A DNA stretch of 64,000 nt. It comes from Flavobacterium sp. N2820. GTDB lineage: Bacteria; Bacteroidota; Bacteroidia; Flavobacteriales; Flavobacteriaceae. The stretch spans positions 496,001 to 560,000 of the forward strand of contig NZ_CP110008.1 in assembly GCF_025947285.1 (NCBI RefSeq), read 5' to 3'. Below, piece by piece: positions 33,860 through 42,581 of the stretch. Both the position numbers and the translations under genes were made by a program. The first letter of the stretch is position 1. Each line of letters opens with the position of its first letter. The notes beneath the pieces were generated by a model, which searched no databases, was not told the DNA's origin, and saw only the letters and a program-made list of their open reading frames with translations.

Positions 33860-34705
33860 TTATAGTTCTATTTTTATAGTTCGGGTAAAAATTGCTTGTG
33901 GTTGTAAAAAGTTAATTCCTTCTTTTTCTTCAATACTACCATTATGATTGAGGTTATCTGCTAAGCCACACCAAGGTTCAATGCACAAAAATGGAGCGTT
34001 TGGTTTTGTCCAAATTCCCAAATAAGGAAAACCTTCAAAACTCATTTTTAAAATAAATTCATCATTATAATGAAGCGAAATTTCGTTTGACTTCATTTCT
34101 TTAAAAACTAAAGCATCTTGTTCAAAAAGCGAATAATCTAGATTGATTTTTCCGTTTTTTGCTTCAATTTCTCTAATAGAGCCATCAAATTGTTCATTTT
34201 CTAATTGATGCGAAATCATTTTTTCAGATTGATTAAAAACCAAACTATAATTATCAAATGTATGATCAATTGCAAAAGCTGGATGCGCTCCAATTGAAAA
34301 GGGCATTACCTCATCGGATTTGTTGCACACAAAATAGGTAATTTCTAAACCATTTTCGGTTAAACGATATTCCATTTTTAATTCAAATTCAAACGGAAAT
34401 TGTAGCAAAGTTTCTGTTGTACTTACCAAAGAAAAAAGCGCTGAATTTTCGGTTTTATTTTCAATTTTAAAATCAAAATTTCGAGCAAAACCATGTCTTT
34501 GTAAAGGATAAGTTTTGTTTTTGAAACGATATGTGTCATTTTTTAATCTTCCAACTATTGGAAATAAAATAGGGGAAGTTCTATTCCAAAAATCTTCATC
34601 AATAGTCCAAATGTAATTTTTGTTGTTTTTTTCTAATCGAGATAATTCGGCGCCAATTGTATTAATCGATGCCGAAATTTTAGTATTTGATAGTGTAATT
34701 AACAT
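33860..34705 (-). CDS. aldose 1-epimerase family protein (LacX/GalM-like)
   Basis: Predicted mutarotase that interconverts sugar anomers, 281 residues, cytosolic. The family pattern is visible in SPILFPIVGRLKNDTYRFKN, YPLQRHGFARNFDF (first catalytic-site histidine), PFSIGAHPAFAID (second histidine) and LGIWTKPNAPFLCIEPWCG (glutamate in IEPW). This is the shorter LacX-like branch and not classical GalM. The GNAT acetyltransferase upstream overlaps its start by 7 bases. The exact sugar is unknown. Confidence 0.88.
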   Translation of the reverse strand: MLITLSNTKISASINTIGAELSRLEKNNKNYIWTIDEDFWNRTSPILFPIVGRLKNDTYRFKNKTYPLQRHGFARNFDFKIENKTENSALFSLVSTTETLLQFPFEFELKMEYRLTENGLEITYFVCNKSDEVMPFSIGAHPAFAIDHTFDNYSLVFNQSEKMISHQLENEQFDGSIREIEAKNGKINLDYSLFEQDALVFKEMKSNEISLHYNDEFILKMSFEGFPYLGIWTKPNAPFLCIEPWCGLADNLNHNGSIEEKEGINFLQPQAIFTRTIKIEL

Positions 34706-35262
34706 TGATTGAAATTTCGTTTTAGCAATCCATAGATTACGGTATCTGTAAATTCATTGTTGTAATAAAAATTTTCTTTAAAATGGGCTTCTTTTATAAA
34801 TCCATTTTTTTGGAGAACACGCTCAGATGCAACGTGTCTGGAATCAATTACTGCTTCAATTGAGTGAAAGTTTAAGGTGTTAAAAGCATAATTTAATAGT
34901 GTTTTAACTGCTTCAGTAACATAACCTTTTCCGTTGTGTTCGGGTGAAATCATATAGCCTAATTCGGTTCTAAAATGTTCTGGTTGTGTTCTGTAAAATC
35001 CCATAATTCCAATGCATTTATCACTTCCTTTTTCGGTTACCGCCCAATTGATATCAAGATTTTCATCTATTTTATCATTAATTATTTTAATATGAGCAAG
35101 TGCTTCGTCAATATTTGTAGTCAATGGCCTTGGAATAAATTTCATGATTTCGGGATTGCCGCGAAGTGCTAAAATTTCGGGTGCATCTTCATTAGTTAAT
35201 TTTCTAAAACGCAAACGTTCAGATTCTAGTATTGGAAAAGGAGAGAAGTTAAGTTGTAACAT
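34699..35262 (-). CDS. GNAT family N-acetyltransferase (RimJ/RimL type)
   Basis: 187-residue acetyl-CoA-dependent transferase. The N-terminal ESERLRFRKLTNEDAPEILA, central IGIMGFYRTQPEHFRTELGY and the acetyl-CoA loop MISPEHNGKGYVTEAVKTLL (a Q/RxxGxG-type element: HNGKGY) are typical of the RimJ/RimL branch, as is SERVLQKNGFIKEAHFKEN. Substrate could be a ribosomal protein N terminus, another protein or a small amine. It overlaps the epimerase gene by 7 bases and so is cotranslated with it. Confidence 0.88.
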   Translation of the reverse strand: MLQLNFSPFPILESERLRFRKLTNEDAPEILALRGNPEIMKFIPRPLTTNIDEALAHIKIINDKIDENLDINWAVTEKGSDKCIGIMGFYRTQPEHFRTELGYMISPEHNGKGYVTEAVKTLLNYAFNTLNFHSIEAVIDSRHVASERVLQKNGFIKEAHFKENFYYNNEFTDTVIYGLLKRNFNQC

Positions 35263-35279
35263 TTTATAGTATTATTTTG

Positions 35280-35882
35280 TTAATGGATTAGCTCTTGAAT
35301 CGCTTTATCGTGTTTTTTACTGAAGAAAATCAGCATACAAATGGCACCAATGGTTGCATATAGCATATCAGATTGTGTATCCCAAACATAGCCTTGTGTT
35401 CCTAAAAAAGCATCGCCACCATCACCAGTACAAAGCGAAACTCCCCATTCTAACCATTCGTAAGCTGCACTAATCGCTAAACATACTGCAACTATAATGA
35501 AGTTAAAGAAACTAGAGTTTGAGATTACATTTTTACGAATAAATAATTCACGTGTAATCATAGCTGGAACAAAACCTTGCGCAAAATGACCTACTTTGTC
35601 GTAATTATTTCTGCTTTGGTCAAACGTTTCTTTAATCCAATCAAAAAGCGGTACTTCTGCATAGGTGTAATGTCCGCCTAAGAACAATATATAACAATGT
35701 ATCAGAATAAATAAATAGGTAAAATTAGTAAATTGAAATTTTTTATGAGTAAAAATTAAAATAAGTAAACCAATAATTGCTGGAGAAACTTCTAAAAACC
35801 AAGTAAAATATTCCTTTGGATTGATTCCTGAGAGGATTAGCCCGATAAAAAATAGCGAAATAAAAATGTATGGGAGCTTCAT
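35280..35882 (-). CDS. DUF2238 (YjdF-like) integral membrane protein
   Basis: 200 residues with about six hydrophobic segments. Family marks are GGHYTYAEVPLFDWIK, YDKVGHFAQGFVPAMITREL, AAYEWLEWGVSLCTGDGGDAF-type WLEW and TQGYVWDTQSDMLYATIGA, in which conserved His, Glu and Asp face the membrane centre. The DUF2238 family has no proven function. It lies 17 bases upstream of the acetyltransferase and 8 bases downstream of the DUF4199 gene, within a minus-strand run of small genes. Confidence 0.85.
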   Translation of the reverse strand: MKLPYIFISLFFIGLILSGINPKEYFTWFLEVSPAIIGLLILIFTHKKFQFTNFTYLFILIHCYILFLGGHYTYAEVPLFDWIKETFDQSRNNYDKVGHFAQGFVPAMITRELFIRKNVISNSSFFNFIIVAVCLAISAAYEWLEWGVSLCTGDGGDAFLGTQGYVWDTQSDMLYATIGAICMLIFFSKKHDKAIQELIH

Positions 35883-35890
35883 TGATGAAT

Positions 35891-36385
35891 TTATTTTTTT
35901 TTCAAAATTAAAGCACTTATGAAAGAAATTACAATTCCTAAAGGTAAAATTTCCATGTAAGTGAATAAAATAACCATAATTGGATTTTTATACATTTCTT
36001 TAAAAGAATTCATTTCTTCGGTTACTTTTGCCACTTCATCCGGACTTGCTTTTTGAATAGCCATGTCAGTATAATGTTCTGCAAAATTTGGAAAAAAATT
36101 ATATAATATTATAAGCCAAACTAAAACATAAATTGTTGAAATAATTAGCGAAATCCAGAAGCCTGTCATGAAAGCTTTACCAAATGAAATTAACCCATTA
36201 TTTGCTTCTCGTTGTTGTTTAATTCCCCAAAATAGAAAGAAAAAGGCAAGAGTCATAACGGTAAATCCAATAAGCATACTTACTTCTTTTTCTGGATTTG
36301 CTCTCATATACATGGTAACAAATACTAACAATGCCGAGACAATAATGCTTCCAAATAATCCGTTTTTTAAAATAATCTTGTTCAT
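35891..36385 (-). CDS. DUF4199 family membrane protein
   Basis: 164 residues with four transmembrane segments: NGLFGSIIVSALLVFVTMYM, MLIGFTVMTLAFFFLFWGIK, FWISLIISTIYVLVWLIILY and FTYMEILPLGIVISFISALI. Between the second and third is the conserved short loop ISFGKAFMTGF, and between the third and fourth a charged helix. This is the DUF4199 pattern common in Bacteroidota; no function is known. Its neighbours (DUF2238, GNAT, epimerase) do not point to a shared pathway. Confidence 0.82.
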   Translation of the reverse strand: MNKIILKNGLFGSIIVSALLVFVTMYMRANPEKEVSMLIGFTVMTLAFFFLFWGIKQQREANNGLISFGKAFMTGFWISLIISTIYVLVWLIILYNFFPNFAEHYTDMAIQKASPDEVAKVTEEMNSFKEMYKNPIMVILFTYMEILPLGIVISFISALILKKK

Positions 36386-36421
36386 GGTTGTTTGTTTTTT
36401 GGTTAGTTACTCAAATGTAAT

Positions 36422-36458
36422 AAAAAAACACTTAACATCAATTAAGATGCTAAGTGTT
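36422..36458 (-). terminator. terminator after clpB
   Basis: AACACTTA (36427-36434) pairs with TAAGTGTT (36451-36458). An inner CATC/GATG stem lies between them, and there are seven A on the plus strand, which become a T-run for minus-strand transcription. It lies 28 bases past the clpB stop. Confidence 0.88.
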
Positions 36459-36485
36459 CAACTAATCAAATCTATAAAAACTAAT

Positions 36486-39089
36486 TTATTTTACTAATTC
36501 ACTTTCGTTTCTAAAAACCAATTGCCCGTCAAAAGCGTCTAGCAAAATAATACTATCAGTAGTTACTTTTCCAGCCAAAATCTCTTTACTCAACTGATTA
36601 AGAACCTCTCTTTGAATGACTCTTTTCACTGGTCGTGCTCCATATTGTGGATCGTAACCTTTTTCGGCTAAATAATCAATCGCTTCTGGAGTTGCATCCA
36701 TTGTTATGTTTTGGTGTGCTAACATTTTGGTTACGCTTTTCAGTTGCAAACCAACAATTTGCTTGATGTTGGCACTCGTTAATGGCGTAAACATTACAAT
36801 TTCGTCAATTCTATTGATAAACTCAGGTCGTACTGTTTGTTTTAATAAACCTAAAACTTCTACTTTGGCAGCTTCGGTTACGGCTTCGATATTTCCTTTT
36901 AGGTTATCAAATTTGTCCTGAATTATCGCGCTTCCCATATTAGAAGTCATGATGATAATGGTATTTTTGAAATCCGCCACACGACCTTTGTTATCAGTCA
37001 ATCGTCCTTCGTCCAAAACTTGTAATAAGATATTGAACGTATCAGGATGCGCTTTTTCAATTTCGTCCAAAAGAATTACAGAATACGGTTTTCTTCGCAC
37101 CGCTTCAGTCAATTGTCCGCCTTCGTCATAACCTACGTATCCTGGAGGCGCACCAACTAATCTACTTACCGAATGACGCTCTTGATATTCACTCATATCA
37201 ATTCGAGTCATCGCGTTTTCATCGTCAAATAGATATTCGGCTAACGCTTTGGCTAATTCGGTTTTTCCAACACCTGTTGTTCCTAAGAATAAGAACGAAC
37301 CGATTGGTTTTTTCATGTCTTGCAATCCGGCACGACTTCTTCGCACAGCATCGCTCACCGCTTCAATTGCTTCTTCTTGACCAACCACTCGATAGTGTAA
37401 TTCGTCTTCTAGTTTCAAGAGTTTTTCTCTTTCACCTTGCAACATTTTCATTACTGGAATTCCAGTCCATTTGGCTACGACTTCGGCAATATCTTCGCGA
37501 GTTACTTCTTCTTTAATTAAGGAAGTTCCTGCTTGATTTTCTGCTAATTGAATTTGCAAAGCATCCAATCGCTCTTGCGCTTCTTTAATTTTTCCATAAC
37601 GAATTTCGGCTACTTTTCCGTAATCACCATTGCGTTCGGCTTGTTCGGCCTCCATTTTGAAATCTTCAATTTCTTGTTTGACGTTTTGAATATTGTCAAC
37701 AACATCTTTCTCAGATTTCCATTTGGTGAAAATTTCGTTTCGGTCTTCTTTTAAGTTTGCCAAATCCAAACCAAGAACTTTTAACTTGGTTTCATCATTC
37801 TCACGTTTAATAGCCTCAATTTCGATTTCTAATTGCATGATTTTTCTATCCAAAACATCCAATTCTTCGGGTTTTGAATTGATTTCCATACGCAATTTAG
37901 AAGCCGCCTCGTCCATCAAGTCAATTGCTTTATCTGGAAGAAAACGATTGGTAATATAACGTTGCGATAATTCGACAGCCGCAATAATAGCATCGTCTTT
38001 GATTCGCACTTTATGGTGGGTTTCATATTTTTCCTTGATACCACGTAAAATCGAAATCGCACTTTCTGTATCAGGTTCATCGACCATTACTTTTTGGAAA
38101 CGTCTTTCGAGTGCTTTGTCTTTTTCAAAATACTTTTGGTATTCGTCTAAAGTTGTTGCACCAATCGCGCGCAATTCGCCACGAGCCAAAGCAGGTTTAA
38201 GAATGTTGGCTGCATCCATGGCACCTTCGCCACCGCCAGCTCCAACCAACGTATGGATTTCGTCAATGAAAAGTACGATATCACCTTCTGCAGATGTAAC
38301 TTCTTTTACGACTGCTTTTAGTCTTTCTTCAAACTCACCTTTGTATTTTGCACCTGCAATCAATGCGCCCATATCTAAAGAATAAACGATTTTATCTTTT
38401 AGATTTTCAGGAACATCGCCATCTACAATTCGGTGTGCTAAACCTTCGGCAATGGCTGTTTTACCAACTCCAGGCTCACCAACCAACATCGGATTGTTTT
38501 TAGTTCTACGAGTTAGAATTTGTAAAACTCTTCGAATTTCTTCGTCACGACCAATCACAGGATCGAGTTTACCACTTTTGGCTAGTTCGTTGAGGTTTTT
38601 AGCGTATTTATTTAAGGAATTGTAAGTTTCTTCCGCAGATGCAGAAGTTACTCGTTCACCTTTACGCATTTCGTCTATAGCGGCATGCAATCCTTTTTCA
38701 GTAACACCTTGATCTTTCAAAATCTGTGCGACTTTGCTTTTCGATTTGAAAATAGCTAAGATTAAATGTTCGATAGAAACAAATTCATCGTTCATTTTTT
38801 TAGCAATGATTTCGGCTTCGTTTACAGTAGTTGCAGCATCACGAGAGAACATAATGTCGCCACCAGAAACTTTCGGAAAACTTTGAATGGTGCTATCCAA
38901 TACTTTTTTGAAAAGCTCCACATTAACGTTGAGTTTTTTCAAAATGAAAGGCGTTACATTTTCATCGACTTCGAGAATTCCTTTAAATAAGTGTTCGTTT
39001 TCGAGTTGTTGTTGCCCAAAACTTTGTGCAATTTGCTGTGCTTGTTGCAAAGCTTCTTGCGATTTGATTGTGAATTTATTGATGTTCAT
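36486..39089 (-). CDS. clpB: ATP-dependent chaperone ClpB
   Basis: Hexameric disaggregase that pulls proteins out of aggregates with help from DnaK. 867 residues in the standard order: N-terminal ClpN repeats (1-150), AAA1 with Walker A GEPGVGKTA near 204 and Walker B VLFIDEIHTLVGAG, the coiled-coil middle domain (about 405-530), AAA2 with GTTGVGKTEL near 602 and VILLDEIEKAHPD, and the small C-terminal domain. The middle domain and lack of an IGF loop mark ClpB and not ClpA or ClpC. Upstream are repeated GTCA/TGAC palindromes that may be heat-shock control sites. Confidence 0.97.
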   Translation of the reverse strand: MNINKFTIKSQEALQQAQQIAQSFGQQQLENEHLFKGILEVDENVTPFILKKLNVNVELFKKVLDSTIQSFPKVSGGDIMFSRDAATTVNEAEIIAKKMNDEFVSIEHLILAIFKSKSKVAQILKDQGVTEKGLHAAIDEMRKGERVTSASAEETYNSLNKYAKNLNELAKSGKLDPVIGRDEEIRRVLQILTRRTKNNPMLVGEPGVGKTAIAEGLAHRIVDGDVPENLKDKIVYSLDMGALIAGAKYKGEFEERLKAVVKEVTSAEGDIVLFIDEIHTLVGAGGGEGAMDAANILKPALARGELRAIGATTLDEYQKYFEKDKALERRFQKVMVDEPDTESAISILRGIKEKYETHHKVRIKDDAIIAAVELSQRYITNRFLPDKAIDLMDEAASKLRMEINSKPEELDVLDRKIMQLEIEIEAIKRENDETKLKVLGLDLANLKEDRNEIFTKWKSEKDVVDNIQNVKQEIEDFKMEAEQAERNGDYGKVAEIRYGKIKEAQERLDALQIQLAENQAGTSLIKEEVTREDIAEVVAKWTGIPVMKMLQGEREKLLKLEDELHYRVVGQEEAIEAVSDAVRRSRAGLQDMKKPIGSFLFLGTTGVGKTELAKALAEYLFDDENAMTRIDMSEYQERHSVSRLVGAPPGYVGYDEGGQLTEAVRRKPYSVILLDEIEKAHPDTFNILLQVLDEGRLTDNKGRVADFKNTIIIMTSNMGSAIIQDKFDNLKGNIEAVTEAAKVEVLGLLKQTVRPEFINRIDEIVMFTPLTSANIKQIVGLQLKSVTKMLAHQNITMDATPEAIDYLAEKGYDPQYGARPVKRVIQREVLNQLSKEILAGKVTTDSIILLDAFDGQLVFRNESELVK

Positions 39090-39160
39090 TTTTTAAATTG
39101 TCTTTTTAGTTAGTTGTTTGATATGGATTATTCAATATGTATTCCAATGTAAAATAATCG

Positions 39161-39224
39161 GTCAAAATGACATTTTATAATAAAAAATGATGAAATTTGA
39201 TGTCAAAATGTCATTTTTTTGACA
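39161..39224 (-). promoter_or_regulatory. cluster of palindromic GTCA/TGAC sites upstream of clpB
   Basis: Two 16-base near-identical direct repeats, GTCAAAATGACATTTT (39161-39176) and GTCAAAATGTCATTTT (39202-39217), are spaced 41 bases apart, about four helical turns. The first contains the palindrome GTCA-AAA-TGAC. A further perfect inverted repeat TGTCA-N6-TGACA lies at 39209-39224. The cluster is 72-135 bases before the clpB start, next to a TACATTGG sequence (39151-39144, minus) that is one base off the -7 consensus. Confidence 0.5.
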
Positions 39225-39287
39225 AAAACCTGTTTTTTTATTAAAATTTAAAAATAAATAAATGTTGTGTTTTTATTTTATTTTAAC

Positions 39288-39319
39288 AAAAAAACTCCGA
39301 AAGATGATTTCGGAGTTTT
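39288..39319 (-). terminator. terminator after T9SS gene; copy of a 32-base repeat
   Basis: AAAACTCCGAAA pairs with TTTCGGAGTTTT around loop GATGA, with a T-run for the minus strand. The 32 bases are identical to 41129-41160. Confidence 0.92.
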
Positions 39320-39343
39320 AGTATTGAAAAAATAATTTTGATG

Positions 39344-41002
39344 TTAATTAATAATCATCTTCTTTGTAATTGCACCAGATTCAGACTGGATATTAATTGT
39401 ATAATTTCCAGTGCTTAATTTTGATATATCTAAATTGTTTACTGAATTATTATTTAAATTATAGAAAGATACAATGCGACCGCTAATGTCATAAATAGTT
39501 GCATTGATTAAATTTAGTTCACTATTGTTTAATATTCTGATATTGTTTTTAGCTGGATTTGGATATAAAGTTATTGAATCAGTATCTAATTGATTATTAT
39601 TTGTACTTAATATATCCATGAAATTTGGTCTAATTACAAAACTTTTGGCAAAATTAGCTCCAAATGTTTCAACATTAGCCCATGAACCTGATGGAATTGT
39701 TGGCCAATTTACCCAAACAGTACCAGGAGTAAAAATTGCATCTGTATTTGCAACTTGGATATTTAAGGTACCTTCTTCAATAGCAATTAAATATGTTCCT
39801 GGAGTAAGTGTGAAATTTCCACTAACAATATTGGCTGTGTATAAATTATTTACAGTACTAACAATTGTTACTGGAACAGTTTGTGCAATAATTGCATTAG
39901 GTACACCAGCTACCATGTCCCAAATAGTTGCATATGTTGTTGTTCCTGTTAAAGTACCATCTGAATTATTTAGAATAAAACTTACTGACACAATATTTGT
40001 TGGATTTACAATTTCAAACTCTTGTCCTAGTTGTCCACTTGTTCCTGCTCCAATCCCTAAAGATCCAGTTATAATATTATTGTCTCTTGCATAAGTATTT
40101 TCAATTTCTTTACTATAGCTTATCGTATTGTTTAATAAATCTGAATCTGTTTCTGTGCTTGTAAGTACATGAGTAAATGTATAGCTACCAGAAGTTGTTG
40201 GAGTATATCCTACCAAATTTACAGTTTGATTTGCTCCTGATGCTAAACTTGCAATAGGGGTACTGTTTTCAGTATATACAAGTGTTGATGCTAAATCATA
40301 TACATTTAATGTAACTACTAGATTAGTCATTGCATTGACGCCTAAATTAGAAACTGTTATATTTGAATTTAAATTTCCAGCTTGAGAAAAAGGTATTCTT
40401 GAATACTCGTTAGAAGAGGTTGCACTTATATTCGAATCATAACTTAAAGTAGAAATTACTTCTATGTTATCTACTAAAAGTAAAAATTTGTCATTACTAT
40501 TGTTTCTCCAAGAAATATATACAGTTTGTCCTGAATATGCTGATAAATCAACTGAACGATTTGTTATTGTTGAGCTCTCTGCAGTTGTAGAAAATAAAAC
40601 GACACTAGAAGCAGCTATATCTGCAGTAGTGGTCGATATTCTTACTTCATATCCATCTGGAAAAGCAGCATCAGGTGAGTAAGCATCCCATGATAAAACA
40701 TTGTTGTTTGTCAAAGTTATAGGAGGTGACATCATCCAGTCATTTGACACTCCAGCAGGAGTGTACCAAGATGTACTTGTAGCCATAATATTTGCTGCAT
40801 TATTTGGGTCAGCTCTAACAATCCATGCGTTTGTCATATAGGAAACGCTAGCATTAGGAGTTAATCCGTCTACATTGAAAAGTGTCCATCCTGTAGGGAA
40901 TGTTCCTCCTGTTCCTTCAAAATCTTCAAAAAATATTGTTTGTGATTGTCCAGAAAAATAGAAACAAAAAATAATAACTAATAAAGAGTATTTTTTTTTC
41001 AT
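39344..41002 (-). CDS. secreted choice-of-anchor J protein with T9SS type A sorting domain
   Basis: 552-residue protein exported through Sec (signal MKKKYSLLVIIFCFYFSGQSQ) and the type IX system. The first domain (about 22-190) is a choice-of-anchor-J/cleaved-adhesin module starting FFEDFEGTGGTFPTGWTLFN with SNDWMMSPPITL. It is followed by an Ig-like CARDB-type stretch (about 195-300), a further beta domain (to about 460) and the T9SS type A tail from YPNPAKNNIRILNN to KKMIIN. It is smaller than the paralogs at 6960 and 11938 and has no fibronectin modules. It sits between clpB and fahA, flanked by two identical 32-base terminator copies. Ligand unknown. Confidence 0.88.
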   Translation of the reverse strand: MKKKYSLLVIIFCFYFSGQSQTIFFEDFEGTGGTFPTGWTLFNVDGLTPNASVSYMTNAWIVRADPNNAANIMATSTSWYTPAGVSNDWMMSPPITLTNNNVLSWDAYSPDAAFPDGYEVRISTTTADIAASSVVLFSTTAESSTITNRSVDLSAYSGQTVYISWRNNSNDKFLLLVDNIEVISTLSYDSNISATSSNEYSRIPFSQAGNLNSNITVSNLGVNAMTNLVVTLNVYDLASTLVYTENSTPIASLASGANQTVNLVGYTPTTSGSYTFTHVLTSTETDSDLLNNTISYSKEIENTYARDNNIITGSLGIGAGTSGQLGQEFEIVNPTNIVSVSFILNNSDGTLTGTTTYATIWDMVAGVPNAIIAQTVPVTIVSTVNNLYTANIVSGNFTLTPGTYLIAIEEGTLNIQVANTDAIFTPGTVWVNWPTIPSGSWANVETFGANFAKSFVIRPNFMDILSTNNNQLDTDSITLYPNPAKNNIRILNNSELNLINATIYDISGRIVSFYNLNNNSVNNLDISKLSTGNYTINIQSESGAITKKMIIN

Positions 41003-41029
41003 AATATATTTGTTTTTTTACATTAAAAG

Positions 41030-41037
41030 CAAATATA
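41030..41037 (-). promoter_or_regulatory. candidate -7 element for the choice-of-anchor J gene
   Basis: TATATTTG on the minus strand, 27 bases before the ATG at 41002. No TTG at the expected spacing was found. Confidence 0.4.
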
Positions 41038-41128
41038 GATTTAATTATCCGTTATTAGTGTAAATCGTTCAAAATAAGTACATTTAATCAATTTGTCTAT
41101 TTAAATTTTATAGGATAGGGTTGTATAT

Positions 41129-41160
41129 AAAAAAACTCCGAAAGATGATTTCGGAGTTTT
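41129..41160 (-). terminator. terminator after fahA; second copy of the 32-base repeat
   Basis: Same hairpin as 39288-39319 with no difference over 32 bases. It lies 22 bases past the fahA stop and so is probably the original fahA terminator. Confidence 0.92.
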
Positions 41161-41182
41161 TAATTTAACTTGAATATATAAT

Positions 41183-42469
41183 TTAAAATTTCAAATCGAT
41201 TGCAGGTAAAAGTTTACTTGAAACCTCACCAAAACCAATTCTAAGGTTTTCTTTTTGACAATACCCTCTAATAATTACTGTGTCGTTGTCATTAATAAAT
41301 TTACGTTCAGATCCATCATTCAGTTGCAATGGTTTTTGCCCGCCCCAACTCAATTCTAACATTGAACCATAAGAGTCTTCTGTTGGACCAGATATGGTTC
41401 CACTTCCCATCATATCGCCCGAATTTACTCTACAACCATTAATGGTATGATGTGCTAATTGTTGTGCCATTGACCAATACATGTATTTAAAGTTTGATCG
41501 TGAAACAACAGTTTCTTGAGCATTCTCCGGCTTAATTGCTACTTCTAAATTAATATCAAAAGCTTTAGCTCCTTTTTGTTGTAAATAAGGCATTGGTTCT
41601 GGTGATTGCTCAGGACCTTTTACTCGGAAAGGCTCTAAAGCATCCATCGTTACAATCCAAGGAGAAATTGACGAAGCAAAGTTTTTCGCTAAGAAAGGTC
41701 CAAGTGGTACATATTCCCATTTTTGAATATCGCGTGCACTCCAATCATTAAATAAAACCATTCCGAAGATATGTTCTTCGGCTTCTTCTACAGGAATTGG
41801 TTCTCCCATTAAATTAGCATCAGTTGTAATAAAAGCAGTTTCTAATTCAAAATCCACTAATCTTGAAGGGCCAAAAACAGGAGTAGTTTCTCCGTTTGGT
41901 AATGTTTGACCGTAAGGTCTATGTACCGGAATTCCTGACGGAACAATCGTAGAACTTCTTCCATGATAACCTACAGGAATATGTAACCAATTTGGTAACA
42001 GTGCATTTTCTGGATCACGAAACATTTTTCCAACGTTTGTAGCGTGTTCTTTTGAACTGTAAAAATCAGTGTAATCTCCAATCTGAACAGGTAAAAGCAT
42101 TTCGATATCATCTACACTGAAGATGACAACTTCTCTGTGCTCTTTGTTGTCTCTTAAAGTTGCGTTAGTTTCATCAAAAAGCTCGGCTAAACGATTTCTT
42201 ACTAAACGCCAAGTTTTCTTTCCGTCAGAAATAAAATCATTAAGCGTGTCTTGCATGAACATATCATCTGTAAGTTCAATTCCTTCAAAATATCCTAATT
42301 GTTGAAGAGCACCCATATCGATAGCGCAATTTCCAATTCGGGTTCCAATAGTAATAACATCTTCTTTTGTGATGAATACACCAAATGGAATATTTTGGAT
42401 TGGAAAGTCACTATTTTCAGGAACATTTATCCAAGATTTTCTTTGGGGGTCGTTTGCAATATTTGGCAT
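41183..42469 (-). CDS. fahA: fumarylacetoacetase
   Basis: Hydrolyses 4-fumarylacetoacetate to fumarate and acetoacetate, the last step of tyrosine breakdown. 428 residues with the FAH fold: the N-terminal domain (SWINVPENSDFPIQNIPFGV) is followed by the catalytic region with DYTDFYSSKEHATNVGKMFR (general-base histidine and metal aspartate), PVGYHGRSSTIVPSG, FELETAFI (metal glutamates), GMVLFNDWSARDIQKWEYVP and NSGDMMGSGTISGPT. Divergent from glyA across a 112-base promoter region. The other tyrosine-degradation genes are not in this window. Confidence 0.96.
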   Translation of the reverse strand: MPNIANDPQRKSWINVPENSDFPIQNIPFGVFITKEDVITIGTRIGNCAIDMGALQQLGYFEGIELTDDMFMQDTLNDFISDGKKTWRLVRNRLAELFDETNATLRDNKEHREVVIFSVDDIEMLLPVQIGDYTDFYSSKEHATNVGKMFRDPENALLPNWLHIPVGYHGRSSTIVPSGIPVHRPYGQTLPNGETTPVFGPSRLVDFELETAFITTDANLMGEPIPVEEAEEHIFGMVLFNDWSARDIQKWEYVPLGPFLAKNFASSISPWIVTMDALEPFRVKGPEQSPEPMPYLQQKGAKAFDINLEVAIKPENAQETVVSRSNFKYMYWSMAQQLAHHTINGCRVNSGDMMGSGTISGPTEDSYGSMLELSWGGQKPLQLNDGSERKFINDNDTVIIRGYCQKENLRIGFGEVSSKLLPAIDLKF

Positions 42470-42506
42470 ATGTATATTGTTAGTTTGTTGTTGAAAAATT
42501 ATGAAT

Positions 42507-42536
42507 CAAATATAAAATTATCTAGCAATGTAACAA
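42507..42536 (-). promoter_or_regulatory. promoter of fahA
   Basis: On the minus strand TTG (42536-42534) and TATATTTG (42514-42507) are separated by 19 bases, a full match to the Flavobacterium consensus. The leader would be about 33 bases. Confidence 0.62.
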
Positions 42537-42546
42537 ACCTTTTTTG

Positions 42547-42554
42547 TAAATTTG
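42547..42554 (+). promoter_or_regulatory. candidate -7 element for glyA
   Basis: TAAATTTG, 27 bases before the glyA ATG, back to back with the fahA promoter. No TTG at the expected spacing. Confidence 0.45.
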
Positions 42555-42581
42555 ACCTAATTTTAACGAATATTTATTGCA

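Noticed and set aside
36706..39096. Several open frames opposite clpB
   Set aside because: All lie fully inside clpB on the opposite strand and look like reversed clpB codons.
39288..41160. Insertion sequence ends or target-site duplication
   Set aside because: The 32-base repeats are direct and each is a self-contained terminator hairpin; no transposase lies between. Kept only as a possible recombination footprint.
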